A DNA stretch of 64,000 nt, taken from Myxococcales bacterium. Lineage in GTDB: Bacteria; Myxococcota_A; Polyangia; Haliangiales; Haliangiaceae. Position 1 is the stretch's first letter; the number at the start of each line of letters is the position of its first letter. Of the stretch, positions 9,073 through 17,337 are shown in pieces. Position numbers and translations under genes: made by a program. The stretch spans positions 1 to 64,000 of the forward strand of contig CANKMW010000014.1 of the NCBI GenBank assembly GCA_947483555.1, in the 5' to 3' direction. Under the pieces are notes generated by a model. The model did not search any database. It was not told the origin of the DNA and saw only the letters and a list, made by a program, of their open reading frames with translations.

Positions 9073-9405
9073 ATGACGAAGCGGTCCGTAGCGATGGTCG
9101 TGATCCTGAGCATCATCACGTTTGGCATCTACGCCCTGGTGTGGATGGTCAAGACCAAGAATGAGATGAACAGCCAGGGGGCCAACATCCCCACGGCGTG
9201 GCTGCTCATCGTGCCCGTCATCAGCATCTGGTGGATGTGGAAGTACGCGGGTGGCGTGGAGCACGTGACCCGCGGCAAGAGCTCGCAGGTCATCGCCTTC
9301 ATCCTGATGTTCGTGCTCGGCGTGATCGGCATGGCGATCATCCAGGACGCCTTCAACAAGGTGGCCGATCAGGGCCAGCTTCCCAACGCGCGCGCGATGG
9401 GCTGA
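9073..9405 (+). CDS. DUF4234-type small membrane protein
   Basis: A 110-residue integral membrane protein. Helix 1 starts at residue 6 and contains the family signature ITFGIYALVWMVK. The second helix (IPTAWLLIVPVISIWWMWKYA) and the third (SSQVIAFILMFVLGVIGMAII) are followed by a short polar tail with a QDAFNKVAD segment like other DUF4234 proteins. The ATG is preceded by GGAGGGAAGAG, an unusually good ribosome-binding site for this window, suggesting strong translation. It is a single-gene unit convergent with the MFS transporter. Function of the family is unknown. Confidence 0.85.
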   Translation: MTKRSVAMVVILSIITFGIYALVWMVKTKNEMNSQGANIPTAWLLIVPVISIWWMWKYAGGVEHVTRGKSSQVIAFILMFVLGVIGMAIIQDAFNKVADQGQLPNARAMG

Positions 9406-9445
9406 TCGGGCACCACGCACGTATCCGGGGTCCGGGGAATCCGGA

Positions 9446-10729
9446 TCAGGCGATCGGGGCGGCTTCGGCTGCCCCGTCGTCGTTTCGGGGCCCGTCGGGG
9501 ACGGCCGCGGCGGCTGCGGTGCGGGCCCGCACCCGCCGTTCGACGCGCCACATCAGGAACGGCATCGTCGCCCCGATCGCCACCGCGATCGTGACCACGA
9601 TGGGCATGTGGACGAGCCGTTTGGTCGCCGGGTCGGTGACCAGGATCTGGGCCGCGCCGATGGCGCCGATCGACGACGCGATGTGCTGCATCGCCGATTG
9701 CATCGACATGTACTGGGCCCGCTCGTGGGGCGCCGGGATGCGCGAGGCGAGCGTCGACAGCGGCACGCCCCGCAGCGACGCCGTGCTCATGAACGCGACG
9801 AACACGACCATCACGGGGACGATCGGCCGATCGGGGAGGAACCCGACCAGCAGGCACGCGGTCACCATCACCGTGCCCACGGCCGCCACCGGCGTCGAGC
9901 CGATGCGATCGACGGCGCGGCCGGTGAACTGCACGACCAGGAATCCGCCGACCCCGCCGGCGAGGTACAGGTACAAGATCTCGTCGTCGGGGTAGCCGTG
10001 GTTGTTGACCAGGAAGCTGCGCACGTAGGGCACGATCACGAAGATCGACAGCGTCATCGCACCGGCGGCGGCCAGCATCATCTGCATCTCCGGGCGACGC
10101 AGAAGCTCCATGGTCGGGGTCGCGGCGAGCCGCTTGCCCTGCTGGTGGAGCCGCAAGGACGGCAGCCGCGACACCGCGTAGACCGTCACCACCAGGCCCA
10201 GTCCGGCCACGGCGAAGAACGGCGTCCGCCACGATCCGGCCTGCGCCGCCGCCAGCCCGGCGGGGACGCCGAGCACCGACGCCACCGCGAAGGCGGCCAT
10301 CACCACGCCCATCGCCTTGCCGCGCCGCTCGGCCGGGACCACGTCGGCGACGATGGCCAGCGCCAGCGAGGTCGCCGGGCCGCCGAACGCGCCGGCGATC
10401 ACGCGCGCCGCCATCATCGAGGGCAGTCCGGTCGCCATGCCGCCGGCCGCGGTCGCGATCACCAGCCCGAGCATGGCCACCGCCAGCGCGCGGCGACGAT
10501 CGTAGCGGTCGAGGAAGCGGGCGCTGGCCAGGCCGGCGACCGCGGCGGCGGCGGTGTAGCTGCCGCCGACCCAGCCCAGGCGGGCCTCGTCGATGGCCAG
10601 GGCGCGGGCGAAGTCCTGCCCGAGCGGCATCACCATCACGAAGTCGAGCACGTTGACGAACTGGACCAGCGCGACCAGGACGATCACCCGCCGCTCGAGC
10701 TCGGGCGACAGCGGCGGGGACGACGGCAA
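9446..10729 (-). CDS. MFS transporter (drug/metabolite efflux type)
   Basis: About 427 residues with twelve predicted membrane helices. The loop between helices 2 and 3 reads ARFLDRYDRRRALA, the family A-motif (GxxxDRxxRR-like), and helix 5 has GVPAGLAAAQAGSWRTPF, resembling motif C of antiporters. These point to a proton-driven exporter of the DHA1 class; substrate is unknown. The start is uncertain: TTG at 10729 gives a short polar leader before the first helix (VIVLVALVQFVNVLDFVMVM). The frame stays open upstream, so other starts are possible. The tail is Ala-rich. It is convergent with the DUF4234 gene and lies downstream of the ModA-like gene on the same strand, 113 bp away. Confidence 0.87.
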   Translation of the reverse strand: MPSSPPLSPELERRVIVLVALVQFVNVLDFVMVMPLGQDFARALAIDEARLGWVGGSYTAAAAVAGLASARFLDRYDRRRALAVAMLGLVIATAAGGMATGLPSMMAARVIAGAFGGPATSLALAIVADVVPAERRGKAMGVVMAAFAVASVLGVPAGLAAAQAGSWRTPFFAVAGLGLVVTVYAVSRLPSLRLHQQGKRLAATPTMELLRRPEMQMMLAAAGAMTLSIFVIVPYVRSFLVNNHGYPDDEILYLYLAGGVGGFLVVQFTGRAVDRIGSTPVAAVGTVMVTACLLVGFLPDRPIVPVMVVFVAFMSTASLRGVPLSTLASRIPAPHERAQYMSMQSAMQHIASSIGAIGAAQILVTDPATKRLVHMPIVVTIAVAIGATMPFLMWRVERRVRARTAAAAAVPDGPRNDDGAAEAAPIA

Positions 10730-10842
10730 GCAGCTACTGTGGCGGCAACTGGCGGTGGCGGCGAGGGCTCGGCGTGACGAACACCGTTGCGGGCCTGGGA
10801 TGATCGCAGTCCCGGGGCTGGGCGCGGGCTCGAGCGTCGGCC

Positions 10843-11607
10843 TCAGCCGGGCAGGGTGAAGCCGTAGCGCTTCATGATCTCGGTGCCCTCGGGCGAGGTC
10901 AGGAAGTCGACGAACCGCTGGCCGCTGGCAGCCGCGCCGCCATTCTTGCACACCGCCAGGGCCTGGATCAGCGGCTGGTGCAGGGCGTCGTCGATGGTCA
11001 GCGAGCGTCCGCCCTCGGCGACCGGCGCCAGCGACAGCGAGATGATGGCGGCGTCGGCGTTGCCGTCCTGAGCCCACTGCAGCGTCTGGCGGATGTTCTC
11101 GGCGAACACCAGCTTGCCTTCGACCTGCGGCCACACCCCGGCGGCCTGCAGCGCCTGCTTGGCGGCCAGGCCGTAGGGCGCGTGGTCGGGGTGGGCGATC
11201 GCGACCTTGATGAAGCGGGGCTCGGCGAGATCGCTGAGCGCCGCGATCTTCTGGTCCTGGCTCCAGGCCACGATGCGGCCGAGCGCATAGGGCCGCTTGG
11301 AGGCGCCGTCGCACGCGCCGGCGGCGACCACCTCGTCGACGTAGTTGATGTTGGCGGCGGCGAAGATGTCGAACGGCGCCCCCTGGGCGAGCTGTTTGGC
11401 CAGCAATCCCGACGAGCCGAACGTGAACACCGGCTTGATGCCAGTCTTGGCCGTGAACGCGCGGCCGACCTCGGTGAACGCCTTGGACAGATCGGCCGCC
11501 GCGGCGATCCGGATCTGGTCCTTGGCACCGCGCCGGCATCCGAGGCTGACGGCGGCGATCGCCGCGGTGACCACGACGAGCGCAAGCACGGTGCGGCGGA
11601 AAGCCAT
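10843..11607 (-). CDS. modA: ModA-family molybdate-type ABC transporter binding lipoprotein
   Basis: A 254-residue lipoprotein: hydrophobic signal, then lipobox SLGC with Cys24. The mature protein follows the ModA fold: IRIAAAADLSKAF (strand 1 with the oxyanion-binding Ser), FTFGSSGLLAKQLAQGAPFDIFAAAN (second oxyanion Ser), then HPDHAPYGLAAKQAL and ENIRQTLQWAQDGNADAAII, all family hallmarks. It should capture molybdate or tungstate (or a related oxyanion) outside the membrane and pass it to a ModB/ModC permease. No such genes are adjacent; the next gene on the strand is an MFS transporter, so this is an orphan binding protein here. It is transcribed divergently from the PhoB-like regulator, with a candidate operator between them. 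Confidence 0.88.
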   Translation of the reverse strand: MAFRRTVLALVVVTAAIAAVSLGCRRGAKDQIRIAAAADLSKAFTEVGRAFTAKTGIKPVFTFGSSGLLAKQLAQGAPFDIFAAANINYVDEVVAAGACDGASKRPYALGRIVAWSQDQKIAALSDLAEPRFIKVAIAHPDHAPYGLAAKQALQAAGVWPQVEGKLVFAENIRQTLQWAQDGNADAAIISLSLAPVAEGGRSLTIDDALHQPLIQALAVCKNGGAAASGQRFVDFLTSPEGTEIMKRYGFTLPG

Positions 11608-11641
11608 GGCCTCATGGTCGCCGGACTGGTGCGGCGTCGGT

Positions 11642-11657
11642 GTTACCCGTCGGTTAC
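11642..11657. promoter_or_regulatory. Candidate OmpR/PhoB-type operator (11-bp direct repeat)
   Basis: GTTAC at 11642-11646 is repeated exactly at 11653-11657, a start-to-start spacing of 11 bp, the spacing of Pho-box half sites bound head-to-tail by PhoB-family dimers. It sits in the 75-bp gap between the divergent modA-like gene and the PhoB-like regulator gene, about 35 bp from the former and 26 bp from the latter. Binding is inferred from geometry only. Confidence 0.45.
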
Positions 11658-11682
11658 AGAAAGCCGGCTATGATGGCCGCCG

Positions 11683-12408
11683 ATGGCGAAGCGGCTCCTG
11701 CTCGTCGAGGACGAGCCCGACGTCGCGCGGCTCCTGGTCTACAACCTCGAGGCCGCGGGCTGGGCCGTCACGCACGCCATGCGCGGGCTCGACGCGCTGG
11801 CGCGGGCGCGGGTCGACGCGCCGGTGGTGGTCATCCTCGACGTGATGCTGCCGGACATGTCGGGGTTCGACGTGTGTCGTCGCCTGCGCGAGGCGCCGGA
11901 GTCGGCCGACGTCGGGATCCTGATGCTGACCGCCCGCGGCGATCCGGATGATCGCATCACCGGGCTCGAGGTCGGCGCCGACGACTACGTGGTCAAGCCG
12001 TTCGTGGTGCGCGAGATCATCCTGCGCGTGGCGGCGCTGGCCAACCGCATCGCCGAGCGCAAGCAGCGGATCGCTCCACCGGGGCCGGGTCCGGCGCTGC
12101 GCCTGGGCCCACTGTCGATCGACACCGTCGGGCACGAGATCACGCTCGGTGGCACGCTGCTGGCGCTGCGACCGCTCGAGTACAAGCTCCTGCTCACCCT
12201 GGCGGCCGCGCCGGGCCGCGTGTTCTCGCGCGAGGATCTGCTCGCCGAGGTCTGGGACATCCGGGGCAGCGTGTCGACCCGCACCGTCGACGTCCACGTC
12301 CGTCGCCTGCGGGTCAGCCTGGGGGCGGCCGCCGACTGGGTCGAGACCGTGCACGGTTTCGGATATCGCGCCCGCCGTGACGAACCGCCGGCGCCGGCGC
12401 AACCGTGA
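11683..12408 (+). CDS. PhoB/OmpR-family response regulator
   Basis: A 241-residue regulator. The receiver domain has acidic residues E9-D10-E11, phosphoacceptor D53 in ILDVMLPD, T83 and K105 (VVKPF). The C-terminal winged helix (about 140-235) includes LRPLEYKLLLTLAAAPGRVFSREDLL and TRTVDVHVRRLR, typical of PhoB-like DNA-binding domains. Its partner kinase follows immediately, separated by a repeat-bearing spacer. The overall look (PhoB-like regulator, PhoR-like kinase, divergent oxyanion-binding protein, 11-bp direct repeats upstream) suggests control of an oxyanion response, perhaps autoregulated, but phosphate sensing is not shown. Confidence 0.93.
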   Translation: MAKRLLLVEDEPDVARLLVYNLEAAGWAVTHAMRGLDALARARVDAPVVVILDVMLPDMSGFDVCRRLREAPESADVGILMLTARGDPDDRITGLEVGADDYVVKPFVVREIILRVAALANRIAERKQRIAPPGPGPALRLGPLSIDTVGHEITLGGTLLALRPLEYKLLLTLAAAPGRVFSREDLLAEVWDIRGSVSTRTVDVHVRRLRVSLGAAADWVETVHGFGYRARRDEPPAPAQP

Positions 12409-12409
12409 C

Positions 12410-12523
12410 GACGCGCGGAGGGGTGAATGCCGGAGGGAAGGTCCCCGCTCCGCGCGACGCGACGCGCGGAGGGGTGAATGCCGGGGGCCCGTACCCCGGC
12501 AGCGGGGACGGGAAGGTCCCCGC
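12410..12523. repeat. Imperfect two-copy repeat with hairpin between regulator and kinase genes
   Basis: A 24-bp sequence starting GACGCGCGGAGGGGTGAATG occurs at 12410-12433 and 12461-12484 (period 51 bp). A second word, GGGAAGGTCCCCGC, occurs at 12435-12448 and 12510-12523. Between the later copies, CCCGT-A-CCCCG (from about 12488) can pair with CGGGGACGGG (to about 12512), leaving one bulged A. The unit keeps an open frame with the downstream kinase, so a GTG at 12405 could in principle extend that protein. I read it as an inserted mobile or REP-like repeat. Confidence 0.6.
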
Positions 12524-12530
12524 GCTATCG

Positions 12531-14207
12531 ATGCGGGTCTCGATCGGCACCCGGATCCTGGCCAGCTTCGTGGCCATCGTGGCGGTGGTCGGCGCGACCA
12601 CGTTCGCGTTGCTCGATCGCACGCTCGGCGAGGACCTGACCGGCGAGCTCGACGCCCGCCTGCTGGCGCAGACCGATGGCGTGGTGAAGTGGCTGGAGAC
12701 CGCCGGTCACCCCGAGCGCCTGGCGACCCGGCTGTCGGGGGTGGTCGGCGCGCGGGTCACGATCGTCGACGCCGACGGCATGGTGCTCGGCGACTCGGAC
12801 CAGTGGGCCGACCTCGGGCGACCGATCGGCGACGCACCCGAGGTGGCCGCGGCGCGCGGCGGACGGATCGGCCGCGCCACTCGCCGGCTGGTCGCCGAGG
12901 CCGCGCCGGCCTATCTGGTCGCCGTGCCAACCAAGGACGGGCGGGTCGTGCGCCTCGCGGTGCCGACCGCGCGGTTGGCGGCGACCCGGCGCGAACTCCG
13001 GCTGCGCCTGCTGCTGGCGACCGCGGTCGGCATGGCGGTGGCGATCGCGCTCGGCCTGGTGGCGAGTCGCGCCATCGCGCGGCCGCTGCGAGACATGACC
13101 CGCGCCGCCGAGCGGGTGACTCGCGGTGACTACGCCATCGGTCCACCCAGCGCACGTGCCGACGAGCTCGGCGTGCTGTCGCGGGCCCTGGTCGGGCTCG
13201 CCGACGAGGTTGGTCGCCAGGTCGCGGCCTTGACCGGTGAACGAGACCTTTCGCTGGCGGTGATCGGCGCCATGGTCGAGGGCGTGATCGTCGTCGATGA
13301 CGCCGGCGCGCGCGTGGTCGTCAACCCGGCCGCCGAGAGCCTGTGCGGGGCGGCCATCCCCGATCGGCTCGCCGGCCATCTCGATCGGGCCCGCGCCGGC
13401 CACGCCAGCGATGGCGAGATCACGTTGCGCGATCGCGTGGTGCTGGTCAGCGCGCGGCCGCTGCCCGAGACCCGGGGCGCGGTGGCGGTGATGCACGACG
13501 TCACGCGGCTGCGCGCGCTGGAGGCGGTGCGGCGCGACTTCCTGGCCGACGCCGCCCACGAGCTGCGCACGCCGGTGACGGCGATCGCGGGCTTCGCCGA
13601 GACCCTGGCCGACGACGCCATCGCGCCGGCGGCGCGCGCCGAGTTCGTGGCGACGATCCGGCGCAACGCGGTGCGCATCGCGCGCGTCGTCACCGGCCTG
13701 CTCGAGCTCGAGCGTCTGGAGGCCCGCGTCGAGGCGACCACCGCGCCCGACGCCATCGCGCTGGCCCCGGTGGTCGAGGCCGCGGTGCGGGCGGCGGCAG
13801 CGGCGCGGCCCGACGCGCCGCCGATCGAGGTCGCGATCGGTGCCGGGTTGACGGTGAAGGGCGACCGCGACGGCCTCGATCACGTGGTGCAGAACCTGAT
13901 CGACAACGCGCTGCTTCACGGTGCGCCACCGGTGCGGGTCCACGCCGAGGCGGTCGCCGGCAAGGTGCGGCTGACGGTGGCCGACGCCGGTTCCGGCATC
14001 GCGGCGCCGCATCAGGCGCGGGTGTTCGATCGCTTCTACCGGGTCGCGGGCAGCGCGCGGGTCGGATCGGGGCTGGGGCTGGCGATCGCGCGCTCGCATG
14101 CGCAGGCCATGGGCGGTGACCTGACGGTGACCAGCCAGGTCGGGCAGGGCGCGACCTTCATGCTCGAGCTCGAGCAAGCCGCCCCCGGCGTAGCTCAAGG
14201 GACGTAG
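12531..14207 (+). CDS. PhoR-like membrane sensor histidine kinase
   Basis: About 558 residues from the ATG at 12531. There are two membrane helices (about 8-28 and 160-180) around a periplasmic sensor that includes a VTIVDADGMVLGDSD Cache/PAS-like strand, then HAMP (SRAIARPLRDMTRAAERVTRGD), a small PAS domain (about 240-320), HisKA with the phosphoacceptor near residue 343 (DAAHELRTP), and HATPase (NLIDNALLHG; DAGSGIA; GSGLGLAIARSHA). It pairs with the regulator just upstream. I prefer the ATG because the preceding sequence is a tandem repeat encoding Gly/Pro-rich low complexity; the alternative GTG at 12405, overlapping the regulator stop as GTGA, would add 42 residues. Input signal unknown. 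Confidence 0.92.
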   Translation: MRVSIGTRILASFVAIVAVVGATTFALLDRTLGEDLTGELDARLLAQTDGVVKWLETAGHPERLATRLSGVVGARVTIVDADGMVLGDSDQWADLGRPIGDAPEVAAARGGRIGRATRRLVAEAAPAYLVAVPTKDGRVVRLAVPTARLAATRRELRLRLLLATAVGMAVAIALGLVASRAIARPLRDMTRAAERVTRGDYAIGPPSARADELGVLSRALVGLADEVGRQVAALTGERDLSLAVIGAMVEGVIVVDDAGARVVVNPAAESLCGAAIPDRLAGHLDRARAGHASDGEITLRDRVVLVSARPLPETRGAVAVMHDVTRLRALEAVRRDFLADAAHELRTPVTAIAGFAETLADDAIAPAARAEFVATIRRNAVRIARVVTGLLELERLEARVEATTAPDAIALAPVVEAAVRAAAAARPDAPPIEVAIGAGLTVKGDRDGLDHVVQNLIDNALLHGAPPVRVHAEAVAGKVRLTVADAGSGIAAPHQARVFDRFYRVAGSARVGSGLGLAIARSHAQAMGGDLTVTSQVGQGATFMLELEQAAPGVAQGT

Positions 14208-14217
14208 ACCAGGGCGG

Positions 14218-15726
14218 CTACGCGTTGCGGCGGCGGTGCAGGCCGACCATCAGGAAGCCGAGCGCGAACAAGGCCCCGGTGGCGGCGGCGAACAGCAGCC
14301 ACGGCTTGCCGCTGGGCGCGTCGGCGCCAGCGGCGGCGCGCGCCGGCGCGTAGTCGGGCTTGAGCGCGACCGCGCGGCGGTAGTTGGCGCTGCCGTCCTT
14401 GCCGCCGGCCTCGAGCGCCTTGCCGAGCGCGTACTCGCGACCGGCCTGGGCGTCGATCGCGAGCGGGCCGTCGGGCGCCACCCCGTGGGCCTTGCCGTAC
14501 GCGGTCGCGGCCGCGGACCACGCCTTGGCGTCGTGGTGCGACCGCGCCAGCTCGAGGTAGATCGGCGCGGCGTCGGCGCGTTGTGCAAGCTCCGGGTTGG
14601 CGGCCAGCAGGCGGTCGAGCGCGGCGCCGGCACCGGCGAGGTCGCCGCCGGCCGCGGCCTTCATGGCCCACTCGAAGGCGCTGCCGTCGCGCCGGGCACG
14701 TTCACCGTCGTGAAACGCGAACAGCTCGCTGGACAGCGCCACCAGATCGACCTCGGGCGCGCCGCTGTCGTCGGCGGCGAACACGCTGCCCAGCACGTCC
14801 TCGGCGGTCCGCTTGAGCTCGATCGCGGCCAGCTCGCGCCACGTCAGCCACAACGGGGTTGGCTTGGGGGCCAGCTTGCCGCCCGGGAGCTGCAGTCGTT
14901 TCTTGGGCGCCGGCGGCGGCGGCGGTCCGCTGATGTACGACAGCCACGCCTCGCGGGCCGCCTTGCGCACGCGCGGCGCGTCGTCGTCGATCGAGCGCAG
15001 CACCGCGGGGACGGCCTCGCGATGGTGGGCGGTGCCGTACGCGGCCAGCAGCGCGATGCGCAGATCTTCGTCAGCGGCGGTGGCCGCCATCGCCTTGCTC
15101 GGTTCCTGGCGATCCATGCGCTCGAGCTGGTACGTCGAGTAGCGCGCCAGGGGTTTGTTGCTCGACTGCGATGCGACGTGGAGCGGCGGCAACGAGTACG
15201 GGGCCATCGCCCGCAGGCGCCGTCCACACTCGTCGCGGTAGACCATGGTCGCCTCGGCGAAGCCGAGGTCGAGGATGACCTGGGCCGCCGTGGTGCTGCG
15301 GGTGCCGGCCAGCGCGCGCACGGCGGCGATGTCGGCGAACGTCTCGCCCAGCCCCGGCGTCGCCGGATCGATCCTGGCCAGCTCGATCAGCCAGTCGAGC
15401 TCGTCATCGACCTTGACGTCTTGCTCCTTCTGTCGCGACGGGGTGTCGAAGCGGCCGCTCTTGTCGGGCACCGACGCCTCGATCAACTTGAGCAGGGCGC
15501 GGCGGTCGTCGACCGTCGAGATCCGCACCCGATCGAGGTAGCCGTCGATCGCCGGCACGACGCGCGGCGCCAGCGCTGCCAGCTCCGCGACCAGCGCCGT
15601 GCGATCGCCAGTGCCAGCCTGGATGGCGGCCAGCAACTCGCCGGCACGGGTGGCGTCGTCGGTGTCGGCGCGCGCGGGTGCGGCGGCCAACGTGGCGGCG
15701 ACGATCAGGAGCCCGAGAGGGCGCAT
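14218..15726 (-). CDS. HEAT/TPR-repeat envelope protein with C-terminal membrane anchor
   Basis: A 502-residue protein with a Sec signal peptide (cleavage near APARA-D, residue 21). A middle region has paired helices like HEAT/armadillo repeats (for example LLAAYGTAHHREAVPAVLRSIDDDAPRVRKAAREAWL). A TPR-like stretch (about 360-460: YLELARSHHDAKAWSAAATAYGKAHGVAP) follows, and a single C-terminal transmembrane helix ends in LHRRRNA, so most of the chain should be periplasmic. Such proteins usually scaffold other proteins; no partner is evident from neighbours, since it is convergent with the kinase gene. A PPPPPAPKKRLQLPGGK linker separates modules. Confidence 0.78.
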   Translation of the reverse strand: MRPLGLLIVAATLAAAPARADTDDATRAGELLAAIQAGTGDRTALVAELAALAPRVVPAIDGYLDRVRISTVDDRRALLKLIEASVPDKSGRFDTPSRQKEQDVKVDDELDWLIELARIDPATPGLGETFADIAAVRALAGTRSTTAAQVILDLGFAEATMVYRDECGRRLRAMAPYSLPPLHVASQSSNKPLARYSTYQLERMDRQEPSKAMAATAADEDLRIALLAAYGTAHHREAVPAVLRSIDDDAPRVRKAAREAWLSYISGPPPPPAPKKRLQLPGGKLAPKPTPLWLTWRELAAIELKRTAEDVLGSVFAADDSGAPEVDLVALSSELFAFHDGERARRDGSAFEWAMKAAAGGDLAGAGAALDRLLAANPELAQRADAAPIYLELARSHHDAKAWSAAATAYGKAHGVAPDGPLAIDAQAGREYALGKALEAGGKDGSANYRRAVALKPDYAPARAAAGADAPSGKPWLLFAAATGALFALGFLMVGLHRRRNA

Positions 15727-15805
15727 CGCGGGGTTCCTACCACGGTGGGACGACGCGCGGCGCGGGGCCAGTATTTCATTGCCTCGGGCTCGGACGCAGC
15801 GGGCG

Positions 15806-16177
15806 TCAGTGCAGGACGCGGGTGCCGGGCAGCGACAGCGGCAGGTTGTCGTCGAAGTCGATGAAGCGCAGGCCCATGCCCCGCGCGGCCTGCGGTTGAT
15901 CGCCGTCGGTGGCCGAGAAGTTGAGGCAGATGTGATGCTTCACCTCGGCGCGGGCGACGATCTCGTCGTCGGTGTCGGCGATCTGGAAGTGGACGGTGAC
16001 CACGCTGCCAAGCGGCAGGACCTCGGCGGCCTGGACCAGCAGGCCACCCGAGGAGATGTTGCGCGCGATCGCGACCGACTCGCCGTAGATCTCGCTGCCC
16101 ACCAGCACCGAGAAGATCTTGTCGAAGCGAAGGTGGATGCGCTTCTCGGCGCCGGTGGTCGGCGCGGGGGACTTCAT
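15806..16177 (-). CDS. PilZ-domain protein
   Basis: A 123-residue single-domain protein. The N-terminal EKRIHLRFDKIFSVLV is the RxxxR-like c-di-GMP-binding region (here KRIHLRF). ARNISSGGLLVQ matches the DxSxxG motif with Asp replaced by Asn. The C-terminal GMGLRFIDFD is the closing strand of the PilZ barrel. It probably senses c-di-GMP or is a scaffold if the substitutions abolish binding. I chose the ATG at 16177 because the conserved fold begins just after it. It is transcribed divergently from the epimerase gene across a 97-bp region with repeated TGTAGGATA words. Confidence 0.85.
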   Translation of the reverse strand: MKSPAPTTGAEKRIHLRFDKIFSVLVGSEIYGESVAIARNISSGGLLVQAAEVLPLGSVVTVHFQIADTDDEIVARAEVKHHICLNFSATDGDQPQAARGMGLRFIDFDDNLPLSLPGTRVLH

Positions 16178-16198
16178 GATGAACCGATGGTCGCACTC

Positions 16199-16249
16199 TG
16201 TAGGATATGAAGTCAAAAAAGCGACATGTAGGATAAGACATTGTCCTAC
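16199..16249. promoter_or_regulatory. Candidate operator in the PilZ/epimerase divergent promoter
   Basis: TGTAGGATA occurs at 16199-16207 and again at 16227-16235. The second copy is also the left arm of an inverted repeat, GTAGGA (16228-16233) to TCCTAC (16244-16249), with a 10-bp centre. This AT-rich island (including a run of six A) stands out from its GC-rich surroundings and lies between two divergent genes, so a dimeric regulator site is plausible. The protein that binds is unknown. Confidence 0.45.
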
Positions 16250-16274
16250 GTCGGGTCGGTGCAGAATGGTCGCC

Positions 16275-17252
16275 ATGAAGACGCTGGTCACCGGTGGTGC
16301 CGGGTTCATCGGCTCGGCCGTCGTGCGACAGCTGCTGGCGCGCGGCCGCGAGGTTCGCGTGATGCTCTCGCCCCGCGAGCCCGACGACAACGTGCGCGGC
16401 CTGGAGGTCGAGTTGATCCGCGCCGACGTCCTCGACCGCGACGCGGTGACGCGCGCCGTCGCCGGCTGCGACGTGGTCTACCACCTGGCCGCGATCTACA
16501 GCCTGTGGCTGCCCGACGAATCGCTCATCTACCGGGTCAACGTCGAGGGCACCAAGCACGTGCTCGCCGCGGCGCTGCGCGCCGGGGTCCGCAAGGTGGT
16601 TCACACCAGCTCGATCGCCGCCGTCGGCGTGGCCGCGGACGGCGAGCTCGCCGACGAGCAGTTCCGCTTCAACCACTGGGCCGGCGGCAACGCGTACATG
16701 CGATCGAAGTACCTCTCGGACCTCGACGCGCAACGCTTCGCCGCCGACGGCCTGCCGCTGGTGATCGTCTGCCCCGGCTTCCCGTTCGGGGAGCGCGATC
16801 GGGGCCCGACGCCGACCGGACGCTTCATCGTCGAGGCCCTGGCCCGCCGGGTGCCGGGCTACACCAGCGGCGGCTTCTGCGCCGTCGATGTCGATGACGT
16901 CGCGGCCTGCCACGTGCTCGCCGAGGACCGGGGCCGGGTCGGCGAGCGTTACATCGCCGGCGGCCACAACGTCACCTACAAGGAGTTCTTCGCGACCGTC
17001 ACCCGGGTGGCCGCCCTGCCGCCGCTGCGGCGGCGGATCCCGGACGCCGCCGTGCTCGGACTGGCGTGGCTGTCCGAGGCCCGGGCTCGTCGCGGCGGGC
17101 CGCCGCCGCGCATCACCACCAAGGCGGCGCGCTACGCGCTGTCGACGGTCTGGTACGACAGCAGCAAGGCGCGCCGGGAGCTGGGCATGCCGCTGACCGA
17201 TCTCGACACCACGATCGCCAAGGCGGTGCGCTGGTTCCGGACCGCGGCCTGA
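16275..17252 (+). CDS. HpnA-like NAD(P)-dependent sugar epimerase/dehydratase
   Basis: About 325 residues, extended SDR family. The Rossmann motif is TGGAGFIGSAVV (residues 6-17), the catalytic Ser is in VVHTSSIAAVG and the YxxxK is YMRSK. The stretch CDVVYHLAAIYSLWLPDESLIYRVNVEGTKHVL closely resembles the hopanoid-associated epimerase HpnA, which also has a Tyr-x-Leu-Trp signature. It may act on a nucleotide sugar or on hopanoid side chains, but no squalene/hopanoid genes are in the window. Start: ATG 16275, matching the conserved MKTLVTGGAGFIG beginning; an upstream in-frame start would add a non-conserved leader. Confidence 0.88.
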   Translation: MKTLVTGGAGFIGSAVVRQLLARGREVRVMLSPREPDDNVRGLEVELIRADVLDRDAVTRAVAGCDVVYHLAAIYSLWLPDESLIYRVNVEGTKHVLAAALRAGVRKVVHTSSIAAVGVAADGELADEQFRFNHWAGGNAYMRSKYLSDLDAQRFAADGLPLVIVCPGFPFGERDRGPTPTGRFIVEALARRVPGYTSGGFCAVDVDDVAACHVLAEDRGRVGERYIAGGHNVTYKEFFATVTRVAALPPLRRRIPDAAVLGLAWLSEARARRGGPPPRITTKAARYALSTVWYDSSKARRELGMPLTDLDTTIAKAVRWFRTAA

Positions 17253-17337
17253 CCCGGGGCCTCCTGGTGCGCCGGTTCCGACGGAGTCCTGGTAACGAAC
17301 GCTGGCCCGTCGGCGGTGGTCGCGTTAGCTTCGGGGC

